Shown here: in pieces, positions 1 to 11,805 of the stretch
Layout: each line of letters starts with the position of its first letter
Position numbering within the stretch: the stretch's first letter is position 1
Origin: Sphingomonas sp. 28-66-16
Lineage (GTDB): Bacteria; Pseudomonadota; Alphaproteobacteria; Sphingomonadales; Sphingomonadaceae
Direction of reading: 5' to 3'
DNA: 38,958 nucleotides
Assembly: GCA_002281485.1 (NCBI GenBank)
Contig: NCGF01000024.1
Location: 1 to 38,958 of the forward strand
Program-made: the position numbers and the translations under genes
Notes under the pieces: generated by a model
Databases searched by the model: none
Seen by the model: only the letters and a program-made list of their open reading frames with translations
Told to the model about the DNA's origin: nothing

Positions 1-927
1 CTGGAAATCGGTGTGCGGCTTGATCGAGCCGGGCTTGCACAGCACCTGGCCGCGCTCGACCTCTTCACGGCCGACGCCGCGGATCAGCGCGCCGATGTTG
101 TCGCCGGCCTGGCCCTGATCGAGCAGCTTGCGGAACATTTCGACGCCGGTCACGACGGTCTTGCGAACGGCGGGGTGGATGCCGACGATCTCGACTTCCT
201 CGCCGACCTTGACGATGCCGGTCTCGACGCGGCCGGTGACGACCGTACCGCGACCCGAGATCGAGAACACGTCCTCGATCGGCATCATGAACGGCTTGTC
301 GAGCGGACGCTCGGGCTGCGGCAGATATTCGTCGACCGCCTGCATGAGCTTCAGAACGGCGTCATGGCCGATCTCGGGCGTCTTGTCGTCGAGCGCCGCA
401 ACCGCCGAACCACGGATGATCGGAATGTTGTCGCCATCGAAATCATACTTCGAGAGCAGCTCGCGGATTTCCATCTCGACCAGCTCGAGGATTTCCTCGT
501 CGTCGACCAGATCGACCTTGTTCATGAACACCACCATCGTCGGCACGCCGACCTGGCGGGCGAGCAGGATGTGCTCGCGGGTCTGCGGCATCGGGCCGTC
601 GGTGGCCGAGACGACCAGGATCGCGCCGTCCATCTGGGCGGCACCGGTGATCATGTTCTTCACATAATCGGCGTGGCCCGGGCAATCGACGTGCGCATAG
701 TGGCGCGCGGTCGTTTCATATTCGACGTGGGCGGTCGAAATGGTGATGCCGCGCTCGCGCTCCTCGGGTGCCTTGTCGATGTTGGCATAGCTGGTGAACG
801 TGGCACCGCCGGTCTCCGCCAGCACCTTGGTGATGGCGGCCGTCAGCGACGTCTTGCCGTGGTCGACGTGCCCGATGGTGCCGATGTTGAGATGCGGCTT
901 GGTCCGCTCAAACTTTGCTTTGGCCAT
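1..927 (-). CDS. tuf: Elongation factor Tu, 3' end outside window
   Basis: GTP-dependent carrier of aminoacyl-tRNA to the ribosome A site. The first 309 codons are present; bacterial EF-Tu is about 395 residues, so most of domain 3 lies beyond base 1. The G1 loop GHVDHGKT is at residues 19-26, and DCPGHADY and NKVD follow in the expected order. The last codons in the window read HTDFQ. The ATG at 925-927 is preceded on the minus strand by AGGA with good spacing. It is the last gene of the str operon, 77 bases after fusA, with a hairpin in that gap. The truncation comes only from the window edge. Confidence 0.97.
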   Translation of the reverse strand, partial: MAKAKFERTKPHLNIGTIGHVDHGKTSLTAAITKVLAETGGATFTSYANIDKAPEERERGITISTAHVEYETTARHYAHVDCPGHADYVKNMITGAAQMDGAILVVSATDGPMPQTREHILLARQVGVPTMVVFMNKVDLVDDEEILELVEMEIRELLSKYDFDGDNIPIIRGSAVAALDDKTPEIGHDAVLKLMQAVDEYLPQPERPLDKPFMMPIEDVFSISGRGTVVTGRVETGIVKVGEEVEIVGIHPAVRKTVVTGVEMFRKLLDQGQAGDNIGALIRGVGREEVERGQVLCKPGSIKPHTDFQ

Positions 928-962
928 TGTTTCCTACCTTCTAGATCAATTTTCGGGTCGCC

Positions 963-986
963 GGGGGCTGCGCGAAAGCGGCCCCC
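963..986 (-). promoter_or_regulatory. fusA-tuf intercistronic stem-loop
   Basis: GGGGGC (963-968) pairs with GCCCCC (981-986), and an inner CGC/GCG stem closes a four-base loop, with a TG bulge on one side. No T-run follows in the direction of transcription, so it is not a classical terminator. Partial attenuation, an RNA-processing site or mRNA stabilisation are the reasonable readings; function is inferred. Confidence 0.45.
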
Positions 987-1004
987 ATAGCGAGTGATTC
1001 CGGG

Positions 1005-3080
<2,076 letters not shown>

Positions 3081-3105
3081 GATCGGTTCCTTGGGGATGT
3101 GGAGA

Positions 3106-3127
3106 AGCCGGGGCGTTTACCCCGGCT
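3106..3127 (-). promoter_or_regulatory. rpsG-fusA intercistronic stem-loop
   Basis: AGCCGGGG (3106-3113) and CCCCGGCT (3120-3127) form a perfect 8-bp stem with a 6-base loop in the 69-base gap between rpsG and fusA. No U-tract follows on the transcribed strand. It may stabilise or mark processing of the polycistronic mRNA. Confidence 0.45.
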
Positions 3128-3149
3128 CGTCCGATATAGGTAGTGTCGG

Positions 3150-3620
3150 TTACCAGCGGTAGTGGCTGAACGCCCGGTTGGCTTCGGCCATGCGGTGGGT
3201 GTCTTCGCGCTTCTTGACCGCGTTGCCACGGTTGTTGGCGGCGTCCATCAGCTCGCCCGACAGGCGGCCGGCCATGGTGTGCTCGCTGCGCGACCGCGCC
3301 GCCGAGATCAGCCAGCGAATCGCCAGCGCCTGCGAGCGTTCGAAGCGCACCTCGACCGGCACCTGATAGGTCGCGCCGCCAACGCGGCGGCTGCGGACCT
3401 CGATATTGGGCTTCACGTTGTTCAGCGCTTCGTGGAACACCGCGAGCGGGTCCTTCTTGGCACGCGCCTCGACGGTTTCGAGCGCGCCATAGACGATGCC
3501 TTCGGCGACCGACTTCTTGCCGTCGAGCATCACCGAATTCATGAACTTCGACAGCACCTCATCACCAAATTTGGGATCAGGCAGGATTTCCCGCTTTTCG
3601 GGACGACGACGACGAGACAT
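3150..3620 (-). CDS. rpsG: 30S ribosomal protein S7
   Basis: Primary binder of the 16S rRNA 3' major domain, located in the 30S head beside the E site. The 156-residue length is standard. The sequence begins [20 protein letters not shown] and ends with the typical AFSHYRW tail. AAGGA lies just upstream of the ATG. The gap to rpsL is 131 bases and full of hairpins. In E. coli, S7 represses the operon by binding the rpsL-rpsG intercistronic RNA, so this gap is the place to look for a similar control here. Confidence 0.98.
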   Translation of the reverse strand: MSRRRRPEKREILPDPKFGDEVLSKFMNSVMLDGKKSVAEGIVYGALETVEARAKKDPLAVFHEALNNVKPNIEVRSRRVGGATYQVPVEVRFERSQALAIRWLISAARSRSEHTMAGRLSGELMDAANNRGNAVKKREDTHRMAEANRAFSHYRW

Positions 3621-3696
3621 ATGTTGTTCCTTTACACTTCAGCCTGGTCCGGAACCTGTCCGGGGCTTACTGGAGCCTGCGTGTGAGGGCATGGAT

Positions 3697-3751
3697 CCCG
3701 GACAAAATCGCCTGGAGCGATTTTTCCGGGGTGATCATGCCCCCGGCATGA

Positions 3752-3755
<4 letters not shown>
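3697..3755 (-). promoter_or_regulatory. Tandem stem-loops in the rpsL-rpsG gap
   Basis: Two adjacent stem-loops are seen. Bases 3697-3711 pair with 3717-3730 over 14 bp with one bulged C and a 5-base loop. Bases 3731-3740 (GTGATCATGC) pair perfectly with 3746-3755 around loop CCCCG, covering the rpsL stop codon. A smaller CCGGA/TCCGG hairpin lies at 3649-3663. Candidate roles are S7 autoregulation, an mRNA processing site, or a repeated palindromic element inserted in the operon. Confidence 0.5.
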
Positions 3756-4123
<368 letters not shown>

Positions 4124-4456
4124 GAAGCCCTTCACCTTATGTTACCAGAGATCTGGCGGTTACTTTGCTGATACCCCGATGGCAAAAACAGCCCGGGGCG
4201 GAAATGCCAAAAAGGACCTCATGGAAGCCTTTCGACCTCCGCAGGCCCTGGATTGTACCAGCAATGTTCAAGCAGCCCGACGGGACCTGTCCCGCAAAGC
4301 AGGCGCGCCTATACGCGGCGGACCGGGGCAGGTCAACGGGTCTGCGGTGCGGAAAATGACGTCGCAAGCGGGAATGGGGATCACAAACGGCGCCCGGCGT
4401 CGATCAACGGCGCCGTCTTAACCGCCCCTCAACCGAGCGTGCGCCAGAAACGGCGC
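4124..4456. other. Intergenic region between rpsL and the glycosyltransferase (333 bases)
   Basis: This divergent gap holds the str promoter (4308-4336, minus) and about 177 bases of presumed rpsL leader. A second -10-like TACAAT (minus strand, 4252-4257) has no matching -35. I found no convincing small gene, RNA or repeat, and no obvious promoter for the plus-strand glycosyltransferase. Confidence 0.5.
4308..4336 (-). promoter_or_regulatory. Predicted sigma-70 promoter of the str operon
   Basis: On the minus strand TTGACC (4331-4336) is followed after exactly 17 bases by TATAGG (4308-4313), a 5/6 and 4/6 match to the housekeeping consensus with ideal spacing. Transcription would begin near 4300, giving a leader of about 177 bases before rpsL. 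Confidence 0.6.
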
Positions 4457-5698
4457 ATGGCACCCGTCCTTCCCGTTCCGTCGACCGCCCCCGCCGCGCG
4501 CGCGCTGCCGCCGGTCGCGGTGACGCTCGCGCTGGCCGCGCTGCTGCACACCGCTTTCTGGCGCCTCGTCGGCGCCGACATGACCGCCTATCTGGTGCCG
4601 TGGTTCGATCACATCGTCGCGACCGGACCGATCGCCGCCTTTGCCACACCCTTCTCCAACTATGCGCCGCCCTATCTCTATTGCCTCGCGCTGGCGTCGC
4701 TGTTCGCCGGCTGGCTGCCCGCGATCACGCTGATCAAACTGGTGTCGGTGGCCGGCACTGGCGCGCTGGCGCTGGCGATCGGCCATTTGTTGCGCCGACT
4801 CGGGGCGGCCAGTCCCGCGCGCGGGGCGGCCTTGGTCTTCCTGCTGCCCAGCGTCGCGATCAACGCGTCATTACTCGGCCAATGCGATGCCTTCTGGGCG
4901 GCGGCCTGCGTGATGGCGGTGACCGCCGCGATCGATCGTCGCCACGCGACCATGCTCGCCTGGTGCGGCGTCGCCTTCGCCTTCAAGCTGCAGGCGGTGC
5001 TGGTCGCGCCGATCTTCCTCGCGCTGCTGATTCAGCGGCGCGTGCCGATACGGCTGTGGCTCGTCGCGCCGCTCACGACGATCGCGCTGATGCTGCCCGC
5101 CGCCGCCGCCGGCTGGCCGATCGCCGATCTGGCGACGGTGTATCTGCGTCAGGGCACCTATTTCGCCGATCTGTCGCGCAACGCGCCCAATATCTGGTCG
5201 ATCGTCCAGATGCTGCCGATCGGCGACACCCCGCTGCTCGGGCTCGCCTTGGCGATGGCGATCGGCGCGACGGCCGCGTTTACGGCGCGCTTCTCGGCCC
5301 AGCCGCTGCATGGCCGCACCGTTCTTGCCGCCGCGCTGCTGGCGATGCTGGTGACGGCGGGGCTGCTGCCCAAGATGCACGACCGCTATTTCTTCCTGGC
5401 CGACATTCTCGCGCTCGCGCTGGCGGTCAGCGCCGGGGATCGCCGATCCTGGCTGATCGCGGCGCTGGTCCAGACCGGCTCGGTCCTGGCGCTGTTCGCC
5501 TATGTCAGCGGCATTGCCGGGTTCGCCGCGATCGCCGCCGTGCCGATGCTGGTCGCGACCTGGCGCCTCGCGCGGCCGCTACTGCAGCCGGCCGCCAACG
5601 ACAATCCCCTTCTGGCACGCGTCGCCGGCATGACTTCCTCTCCCGAAAAACCGTCACTTATGCTAAGTACAGCGCGATTCGCAGCCAAAGTGGATTGA
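4457..5698 (+). CDS. Polytopic glycosyltransferase, Gpi18/GT-C mannosyltransferase-like
   Basis: A 413-residue integral membrane protein with many hydrophobic segments. Near the N terminus an acidic loop (GADMTAYLVPWFDHIV) is followed by FSNYAPPYLYCL, the pattern of bacterial relatives of GPI mannosyltransferase Gpi18, which use polyprenyl-phosphate sugars on the periplasmic side. A later PKMHDRYFF segment is also typical. I use the ATG at 4457 because the upstream in-frame extension is charged and unlike the family; the ribosome site is weak. Sugar donor and acceptor cannot be read from sequence. The bactofilin follows 29 bases later, but no link is implied. Confidence 0.75.
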   Translation: MAPVLPVPSTAPAARALPPVAVTLALAALLHTAFWRLVGADMTAYLVPWFDHIVATGPIAAFATPFSNYAPPYLYCLALASLFAGWLPAITLIKLVSVAGTGALALAIGHLLRRLGAASPARGAALVFLLPSVAINASLLGQCDAFWAAACVMAVTAAIDRRHATMLAWCGVAFAFKLQAVLVAPIFLALLIQRRVPIRLWLVAPLTTIALMLPAAAAGWPIADLATVYLRQGTYFADLSRNAPNIWSIVQMLPIGDTPLLGLALAMAIGATAAFTARFSAQPLHGRTVLAAALLAMLVTAGLLPKMHDRYFFLADILALALAVSAGDRRSWLIAALVQTGSVLALFAYVSGIAGFAAIAAVPMLVATWRLARPLLQPAANDNPLLARVAGMTSSPEKPSLMLSTARFAAKVD

Positions 5699-5727
5699 TT
5701 TCGATCGAGTCGAGCGGGGAGCCAGAC

Positions 5728-6216
5728 ATGTTCAACACCAACAATAATCGCGCGCGGGACAATGCCAGCAGCCCGCTGCCGCCGGCACCGACGCCGGCCG
5801 CCGGCAAGCGCGGCATGTTCTCGGTGCTCGGTCCCGACGTCATCATCACCGGCAATATCGTGGCGACTGCCGATCTGCATATCGACGGTCGCGTCGATGG
5901 CGATGTCGATTGCGGGTCGCTGGTGCAAGGCACCGACAGCCGGGTCGCCGGCAACGTCCGCGCCGAGACCGCGCGCCTCGCGGGCAGCATCGAGGGCACC
6001 GTCTCGGTCCGTCAGCTGACCGTCGAGCGGGCCGCGCGGATCACCGGTGACGTCGAATATGAAAATATCTCGATCGAAAACGGCGCGAGCATCGATGGCC
6101 GGCTGAAGCATATCTCGCCCGATTCGGGCAAAAGCTTCAGCGGTCCCAAGCCGAGCACGCCGGCGTCGATGGCCGAGGCCGTCCACCTCGTCCCGCCGAG
6201 CGAAGCCGCCGCCTGA
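5728..6216 (+). CDS. Bactofilin (DUF583 beta-helix cytoskeletal protein)
   Basis: Self-polymerising beta-helical scaffold protein, 162 residues. A disordered Asn/Pro/Ala-rich N terminus (about 1-32) precedes the bactofilin core (about 33-130) with repeated short strands such as ITGNIVATADLHIDGRVDG and GSIEGTVSVRQLTVE; a short Pro/Ser-rich tail follows. GGGGA lies seven bases before the ATG. Bactofilins often sit beside M23 peptidases and shape the wall, but no such neighbour is present here. It converges on gmk. Confidence 0.9.
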   Translation: MFNTNNNRARDNASSPLPPAPTPAAGKRGMFSVLGPDVIITGNIVATADLHIDGRVDGDVDCGSLVQGTDSRVAGNVRAETARLAGSIEGTVSVRQLTVERAARITGDVEYENISIENGASIDGRLKHISPDSGKSFSGPKPSTPASMAEAVHLVPPSEAAA

Positions 6217-6228
6217 GCCACGGCCCTT

Positions 6229-6251
6229 CCCCGGCGGCGCCGCTGCCGGGG
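6229..6251. terminator. Possible hairpin between converging bactofilin and gmk
   Basis: CCCCGGC (6229-6235) pairs with GCCGGGG (6245-6251), extendable inward by about three pairs. It fills the gap between the two converging stop codons. No T-run is present on either side, so termination is only suggested by position. Confidence 0.35.
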
Positions 6252-6252
6252 A

Positions 6253-6900
6253 CTATTTCATCAGCGTGCGGATGAAACCGATCAGCCCGGTCTGGCGCGA
6301 TCGCTTGAGCCGTTCGGCGGCCAGGATCGTCTTGACGTCCCTGAAGCAGCGCTTGGCATCGTCGTTGACGAGGACATAATCATAGCCGTCCCAATGGCTG
6401 ACCTCGGCTGCCGCCCGCTGCATGCGCGCGGCGATCACCTCGGCGCTGTCGGTCGCGCGCCGGACGAGGCGATCGTTGAGCTCCTCCATCGACGGCGGCA
6501 GGATGAAGGTGCGCACGACATCGCCGCCGGCGATCTGGAACAGCTGCTGCGCGCCCTGCCAGTCGATATCGAACAGCACGTCCTTGCCCGCCGCCAGCAT
6601 CGTCTCGACCTGCGCGCGGGGCGTACCGTAGCGATGGCCGAAGACGTGCGCCCATTCGAGGAATTCGTTGTTCGCGACCATGTCGCGAAACGTGTCGAGC
6701 GAGACGAAATGATAATCGATGCCGTCGGTTTCGCCCGGGCGGATCGGCCGCGTCGTCGCCGAGACCGACATTGCGAGATCGGGCTCGGCTTCGAGCAGCA
6801 TCCGCGAGATCGTCGATTTGCCGGCGCCCGAAGGCGAGGACAGAACGAACAACACGCCGCGGCGGTTGAATCCGTGGAGATCGTGGTCGGCGGCTTCCAT
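6253..6900 (-). CDS. gmk: Guanylate kinase
   Basis: Phosphorylates GMP to GDP with ATP. The 215 residues include the P-loop SSPSGAGKST (21-30), the GMP-binding segment around DYHFVS and EFLEWAHVFGHRYGTP, and the DIDWQGAQQL motif. The N terminus has about 13 residues ahead of the core, which is common. It converges with the bactofilin. Confidence 0.96.
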   Translation of the reverse strand: MEAADHDLHGFNRRGVLFVLSSPSGAGKSTISRMLLEAEPDLAMSVSATTRPIRPGETDGIDYHFVSLDTFRDMVANNEFLEWAHVFGHRYGTPRAQVETMLAAGKDVLFDIDWQGAQQLFQIAGGDVVRTFILPPSMEELNDRLVRRATDSAEVIAARMQRAAAEVSHWDGYDYVLVNDDAKRCFRDVKTILAAERLKRSRQTGLIGFIRTLMK

Positions 6901-6948
6901 GCGCGCTAGTGGCGCGGGGATGCCGGGCGCGTCAAGCCATCAACGGGA

Positions 6949-7167
6949 TCAATCGGCCGCCGGCGCGCTCCCGAAGGCGCGATCCTTCAACTCGGCGGCG
7001 CCGCGCAGCACCGCCCAGCCGACCGCATAGGTCAGCGCGAGCGGCAGCACGATCTTGAGCACATTGGCCGTGACGGCACCGATCAGCGCGCCATCGGCGG
7101 CACTGTCGTCCCCGCTCATCGCATCGATTGCACCGCCCACCAGCGCCCCCACCGTTGTCGCACTCAT
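6949..7167 (-). CDS. Small glycine-zipper-like membrane protein
   Basis: A 72-residue protein of unknown function. The N-terminal half is rich in Gly/Ala with spacing like a glycine zipper (VGALVGGAIDAM, DGALIGAVTANV), followed by one clear membrane helix (about 38-57) and a short charged tail. GAGGA lies eight bases before the ATG. It lies between fumC and gmk on the same strand, with 174 bases separating it from fumC, so it probably has its own promoter. Confidence 0.6.
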   Translation of the reverse strand: MSATTVGALVGGAIDAMSGDDSAADGALIGAVTANVLKIVLPLALTYAVGWAVLRGAAELKDRAFGSAPAAD

Positions 7168-7341
7168 TGCTTCGTCCTCATCTTCGTTGCGCTGGCAGAG
7201 CGATCGAGCGGGGAAGTTGTTCCGTTTTAACGTCGCCGATTTTCCGCGGCAGCGGCTGTCATTGACGAGCTTCGCCGCGACGCGGCAGATTGCCCCGGAA
7301 GCGACCTCCTCTGCGGCACCCGCGCCTTCGCGTGGACCGAT

Positions 7342-8727
<1,386 letters not shown>

Positions 8728-8743
8728 CTGCCGGCGCGCCGAA

Positions 8744-8779
8744 GTTGCGGAAGTTGCGGGTTGCCATCGCTTCCGCAAC
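8744..8779. repeat. Inverted repeat in the fumC leader
   Basis: GTTGCGGAAG (8744-8753) and CTTCCGCAAC (8770-8779) are perfect 10-bp complements with a 16-base spacer, 17 bases upstream of the fumC start. GTTGC recurs at 8744, 8753 and 8760, so alternative pairings are possible. It could be an operator or a leader stem-loop. Confidence 0.4.
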
Positions 8780-8935
8780 GCGACTGCGATCGGGGGCGGG
8801 CAAGCGCCCGGCATGGGCGGATCGGCGACAGGGATGCGGATTGCGGCATGCCGCCAGGATATCGCAGCATCGCCGTGTAGGACAGACGCTGCAGCACTGG
8901 CCTAGAAACCGACGACAGATTGTCGCCCGGCGCGC

Positions 8936-9415
8936 CTATTTTTTCCGTTTGAAATCGACCGAGACGACGTTCGATCCATCCTCGACCGGGGTCACGACGC
9001 CGTCATTCTCGGCGATGTCGTGCGGCTCGGGGCCTTCGGGCCCCTCGGCGGCCTGGAAGCGCAGTTCGAAATTCACTGCCGGATCATGGAAACCGGTGAT
9101 CGCCGAATAGGGAATGACGAGCTTCGACGGTATCTGGTTGAAGCTCAGCCCCACCGAGAAGCGCTCGTCGTCGACGAGCAGATCCCAATAGCGATTCTGC
9201 ATCACGATCGTCATCTCGTCGGGGAAACGCTCGATCAGCCGCTGCGGGATGTCGACGCCGGGGGCCTGAGTCTTGAAGGTGATGTAGAAATGATGCTCGC
9301 CGGGCAGGCCGCCATTTTCGGCGACCGAGCCCAGCACACGGCCAACGACGGCGCGCAGCGCCTCCTGGACGATCTCGTCATAGGGAATCAGGCTATCGGG
9401 CAGGCCATCGGTCAT
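8936..9415 (-). CDS. sspB: ClpXP adaptor SspB, alphaproteobacterial type
   Basis: Delivers ssrA-tagged and other substrates to ClpXP. The ATG at 9415 has AAGGGG upstream and gives 159 residues starting MTDGLPDSLIPYDEIVQEAL. The folded domain (about 10-125) includes HHFYITFKTQAPGV and MTIVMQNRYWDL. An acidic flexible linker follows, and the C terminus VVSVDFKRKK is the expected short ClpX-docking tail. It is divergent from hisB with 71 bases between starts; linkage of sspB, fumC and the his cluster is, as I recall, common in alphaproteobacteria. Confidence 0.9.
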   Translation of the reverse strand: MTDGLPDSLIPYDEIVQEALRAVVGRVLGSVAENGGLPGEHHFYITFKTQAPGVDIPQRLIERFPDEMTIVMQNRYWDLLVDDERFSVGLSFNQIPSKLVIPYSAITGFHDPAVNFELRFQAAEGPEGPEPHDIAENDGVVTPVEDGSNVVSVDFKRKK

Positions 9416-9486
9416 GCCCCTTGGACTAGCGGTCTTTGGGGATCGGTCAAGATTGCACCGGTCCAATCAGGCGCTATGGGAGGGCA

Positions 9487-10074
9487 ATGCGCATCGCCAC
9501 CATCTCCCGCTCCACCAAGGAAACGTCGATCGACGTCACGGTGAACCTCGACGGTACCGGCGTCTATGCGATCAGCACCGGCATCGGCTTTCTCGATCAC
9601 ATGCTCGAGCAGCTTTCGCGCCATTCGCTGATCGACATGGACGTCAAGGCAGTCGGCGATCTGCACATCGATCAGCATCACACCACCGAGGACACCGGCA
9701 TCGCGATCGGCGAGGCGATCGCCAAGGCGCTCGGCGACAAGGCCGGCATCCGCCGCTACGGCGACGCGCTGTCCCCCATGGACGAGACGCTCACCCGTGT
9801 CGCGCTCGACATTTCGGGGCGGCCCTATCTCGTCTGGAACAGCAGTTTCTCGCAGACCCGGCTCGGCGAGATGGACACCGAATTGTTCAGCCACTGGTTC
9901 CACAGCTTTGCCGGATCGGCAGGGATCACGCTGCATGTCGAGACGCTTTATGGCCACAACAACCACCACATCATCGAAAGCGCGTTCAAGGGCGTCGCGC
10001 GGGCGCTGCGCACCGCGGTCGAGATCGATCCGCGCAAGGTGGGCAGCATCCCGAGCACCAAGGGGATGCTCTAG
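9487..10074 (+). CDS. hisB: Imidazoleglycerol-phosphate dehydratase
   Basis: Manganese-dependent dehydratase of histidine synthesis. The 195-residue length fits the monofunctional form. Metal-binding histidine clusters are visible: FLDHML (36-40), [14 protein letters not shown] (58-71) and [11 protein letters not shown] near the C terminus. GGGAGGG lies just upstream of the ATG. It heads the his cluster; hisH begins 11 bases after its stop. Confidence 0.97.
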   Translation: MRIATISRSTKETSIDVTVNLDGTGVYAISTGIGFLDHMLEQLSRHSLIDMDVKAVGDLHIDQHHTTEDTGIAIGEAIAKALGDKAGIRRYGDALSPMDETLTRVALDISGRPYLVWNSSFSQTRLGEMDTELFSHWFHSFAGSAGITLHVETLYGHNNHHIIESAFKGVARALRTAVEIDPRKVGSIPSTKGML

Positions 10075-10085
10075 GGTGGTGCGGC

Positions 10086-10697
10086 GTGGCTAATCGAATC
10101 GCGCTGATCGACTATGGCGCGGGCAATCTCCATTCGGTCGCCAACGCGCTGAAGGCGGCGGGGGCGGGCGCAATCGACATCACCGCGAGTGCCGCCGTCG
10201 TCGCCTGTGCCGATCGCATCGTGCTGCCCGGTGTCGGCGCGTTCGGCGCCTGCGCCCGCGCGCTGCGCGCGGTGCCGGGGCTGACCGAGGCGCTCAACGT
10301 CCGCGTGCTCGGCGGCGGGGTGCCATTTCTGGGGATTTGTGTCGGGATGCAATTGATGGCCGAGGCCGGCGAGGAATTCGGCACCCATGCCGGGCTCGGC
10401 TGGCTGCGCGGGACGGTGGTGCCGCTCGCGCCGACGCACCCGTCGGCCAAGGTGCCGCACATGGGCTGGAACGACATCGTGCCGCAGGTGGCTCACCCGC
10501 TGATCGAGCAGGGCGAGGCCTATTTCCTGCACAGCTTCGGCTTCGAAGGTGACGGCGTGATCGCGACCACCGACCATGGCGGGCCGGTGACGGCGGCGAT
10601 CGGGCGCGACAATATGCTGGGGGTGCAGTTCCACCCCGAAAAGAGCCAGCGTTACGGGCTGGCCCTGCTCGAGAGGTTTTTGGCATGGCGGCCTTAA
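10086..10697 (+). CDS. hisH: Imidazole glycerol phosphate synthase, glutaminase subunit
   Basis: Class I glutamine amidotransferase that feeds ammonia to HisF. It starts at a GTG and encodes 203 residues (ANRIALIDYGAGNL...). The nucleophile is Cys85 in FLGICVGMQ, and His183 and Glu185 lie in GVQFHPEKS. The stop is immediately followed by an inverted-repeat element that separates hisH from hisA. Confidence 0.96.
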   Translation: MANRIALIDYGAGNLHSVANALKAAGAGAIDITASAAVVACADRIVLPGVGAFGACARALRAVPGLTEALNVRVLGGGVPFLGICVGMQLMAEAGEEFGTHAGLGWLRGTVVPLAPTHPSAKVPHMGWNDIVPQVAHPLIEQGEAYFLHSFGFEGDGVIATTDHGGPVTAAIGRDNMLGVQFHPEKSQRYGLALLERFLAWRP

Positions 10698-10701
10698 ATA
10701 A

Positions 10702-10830
10702 ATCCTCCCCTGCAAGGGGAGGTGGCAGCCAAAGGCTGACGAAAGGGGGACTCCACAAACGCAACGCTTGCGGCGCGCCCCCTCCACCACTGGCTGCGCG
10801 AACGGTCCGCCTCCCCTTGCAGGAGAGGAT
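10702..10830. repeat. REP/BIME-like inverted-repeat element between hisH and hisA
   Basis: The 21-base ends (10702-10722 and 10810-10830) are inverted copies with a single mismatch. Each end is itself a small hairpin of CCTCCCC and GGGGAGG around TTGCA. Nested inside are CAGCC/GGCTG (10726-10738), AGGGGG/CCCCCT (10744-10749 with 10778-10783) and CGCAA/TTGCG (10760-10772). There is no coding capacity. The structure resembles a palindromic interspersed element; its copy number in the genome is unknown to me. Its right end supplies AGGAG eight bases before the hisA GTG. Confidence 0.75.
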
Positions 10831-10833
10831 CAA

Positions 10834-11568
10834 GTGACCCTCATCGTTTTCCCCGCGATCGACCTCAAGGGCGGCCAGGTCGTGCGTCTCGCCGAGGGCG
10901 ATATGGACCGCGCCACCGTCTACGGCGACGATCCCGCCGCGCAGGCCATGCTCTTTGCCGGGCAAGGCGCCGAATTCCTCCATGTCGTCGATCTCGACGG
11001 GGCCTTTGCCGGCGCGTCGGTCAATGGCGAGGCGGTCGCGGCGATCGTCGCGCGTTTTCCGGGGCACGTCCAATTGGGCGGCGGGATTCGCGACCGGGCC
11101 GGGATCGAGCGCTGGTTCGATCTGGGCGTGTCGCGCGTCGTGATCGGCACGGCGGCGCTCGAGAACCCCGAGCTGGTACGCGACGCCGCGCGCGATTTTC
11201 CCGGCGGGATCGTGGTCGCGGTCGACGCCAGGGACGGCATGGTCGCAACCAAGGGCTGGGCCGATGTGTCGACGGTGGAAGTGGTCGACATGGCCCGGCG
11301 GTTCGAGGATGCGGGCGTCGCTGCGCTGCTGTTCACCGATGTCGGGCGCGACGGGATGCTCAAGGGCGTCAATATCGAAGCGACGGTCGATCTCGCCCGC
11401 GCGGTGCGGATTCCGGTGATCGCGAGCGGCGGCGTGAAGGGGATCGCCGATATCCATATCCTCGCGCTCCACGCCCGCGACGGGATCGAGGGCGTGATCA
11501 CGGGCCGCGCGCTCTATGACGGGCGGCTCGATCTGGCGGCGGCGCTCAGCGTGGCGGCGGCGGCGTGA
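10834..11568 (+). CDS. hisA: ProFAR isomerase (phosphoribosylformimino-AICAR ribotide isomerase)
   Basis: TIM-barrel isomerase of histidine synthesis, 244 residues from a GTG start. [14 protein letters not shown] (6-19) carries the first catalytic Asp, [15 protein letters not shown] the second region, and a phosphate-binding ASGGVKG loop follows. The GTG is chosen for family length and because AGGAGAGG precedes it, a site that belongs to the preceding repeat element. The stop overlaps the next start as GTGA. Confidence 0.96.
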   Translation: MTLIVFPAIDLKGGQVVRLAEGDMDRATVYGDDPAAQAMLFAGQGAEFLHVVDLDGAFAGASVNGEAVAAIVARFPGHVQLGGGIRDRAGIERWFDLGVSRVVIGTAALENPELVRDAARDFPGGIVVAVDARDGMVATKGWADVSTVEVVDMARRFEDAGVAALLFTDVGRDGMLKGVNIEATVDLARAVRIPVIASGGVKGIADIHILALHARDGIEGVITGRALYDGRLDLAAALSVAAAA

Positions 11569-11804
11569 ACCGGCGGGTGGCAGGCGCGATCGGGCTCGCG
11601 GTCGGGCTGGGCGGCGCGGCAATGACGCTCGGCGATTTCCGCCGCCGCCAGTCGCGCTTCTGGCTATCCGGCGGTGTCAATATGTTCACCTTCGACCGCG
11701 ACCGTGATCCCATGATGTTCTGGGGTTCAACGATCGCCAACTGGCTGCTGATCGGCCTGATCACGGCAGGCGGCGCGCTCGCCGTGCTCTTGCCCGGGGC
11801 CTGA
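11565..11804 (+). CDS. Small two-helix membrane protein inside the his cluster
   Basis: A 79-residue protein of unknown function. The GTG start overlaps the hisA stop by four bases and hisF starts two bases after its stop, so it is translationally embedded in the operon. Hydrophobic helices at about 5-22 and 57-77 flank an Arg-rich middle ([10 protein letters not shown]) and an acidic/basic [12 protein letters not shown] segment. No catalytic motif is visible. Tight coupling argues for a real gene. Confidence 0.6.
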   Translation: MNRRVAGAIGLAVGLGGAAMTLGDFRRRQSRFWLSGGVNMFTFDRDRDPMMFWGSTIANWLLIGLITAGGALAVLLPGA

Positions 11805-11805
11805 T

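Noticed and set aside
9416-9486. A TTGACC box as sspB promoter in the sspB-hisB gap
   Set aside because: The only -10 candidates are poor and would give a leaderless transcript despite a good ribosome site.
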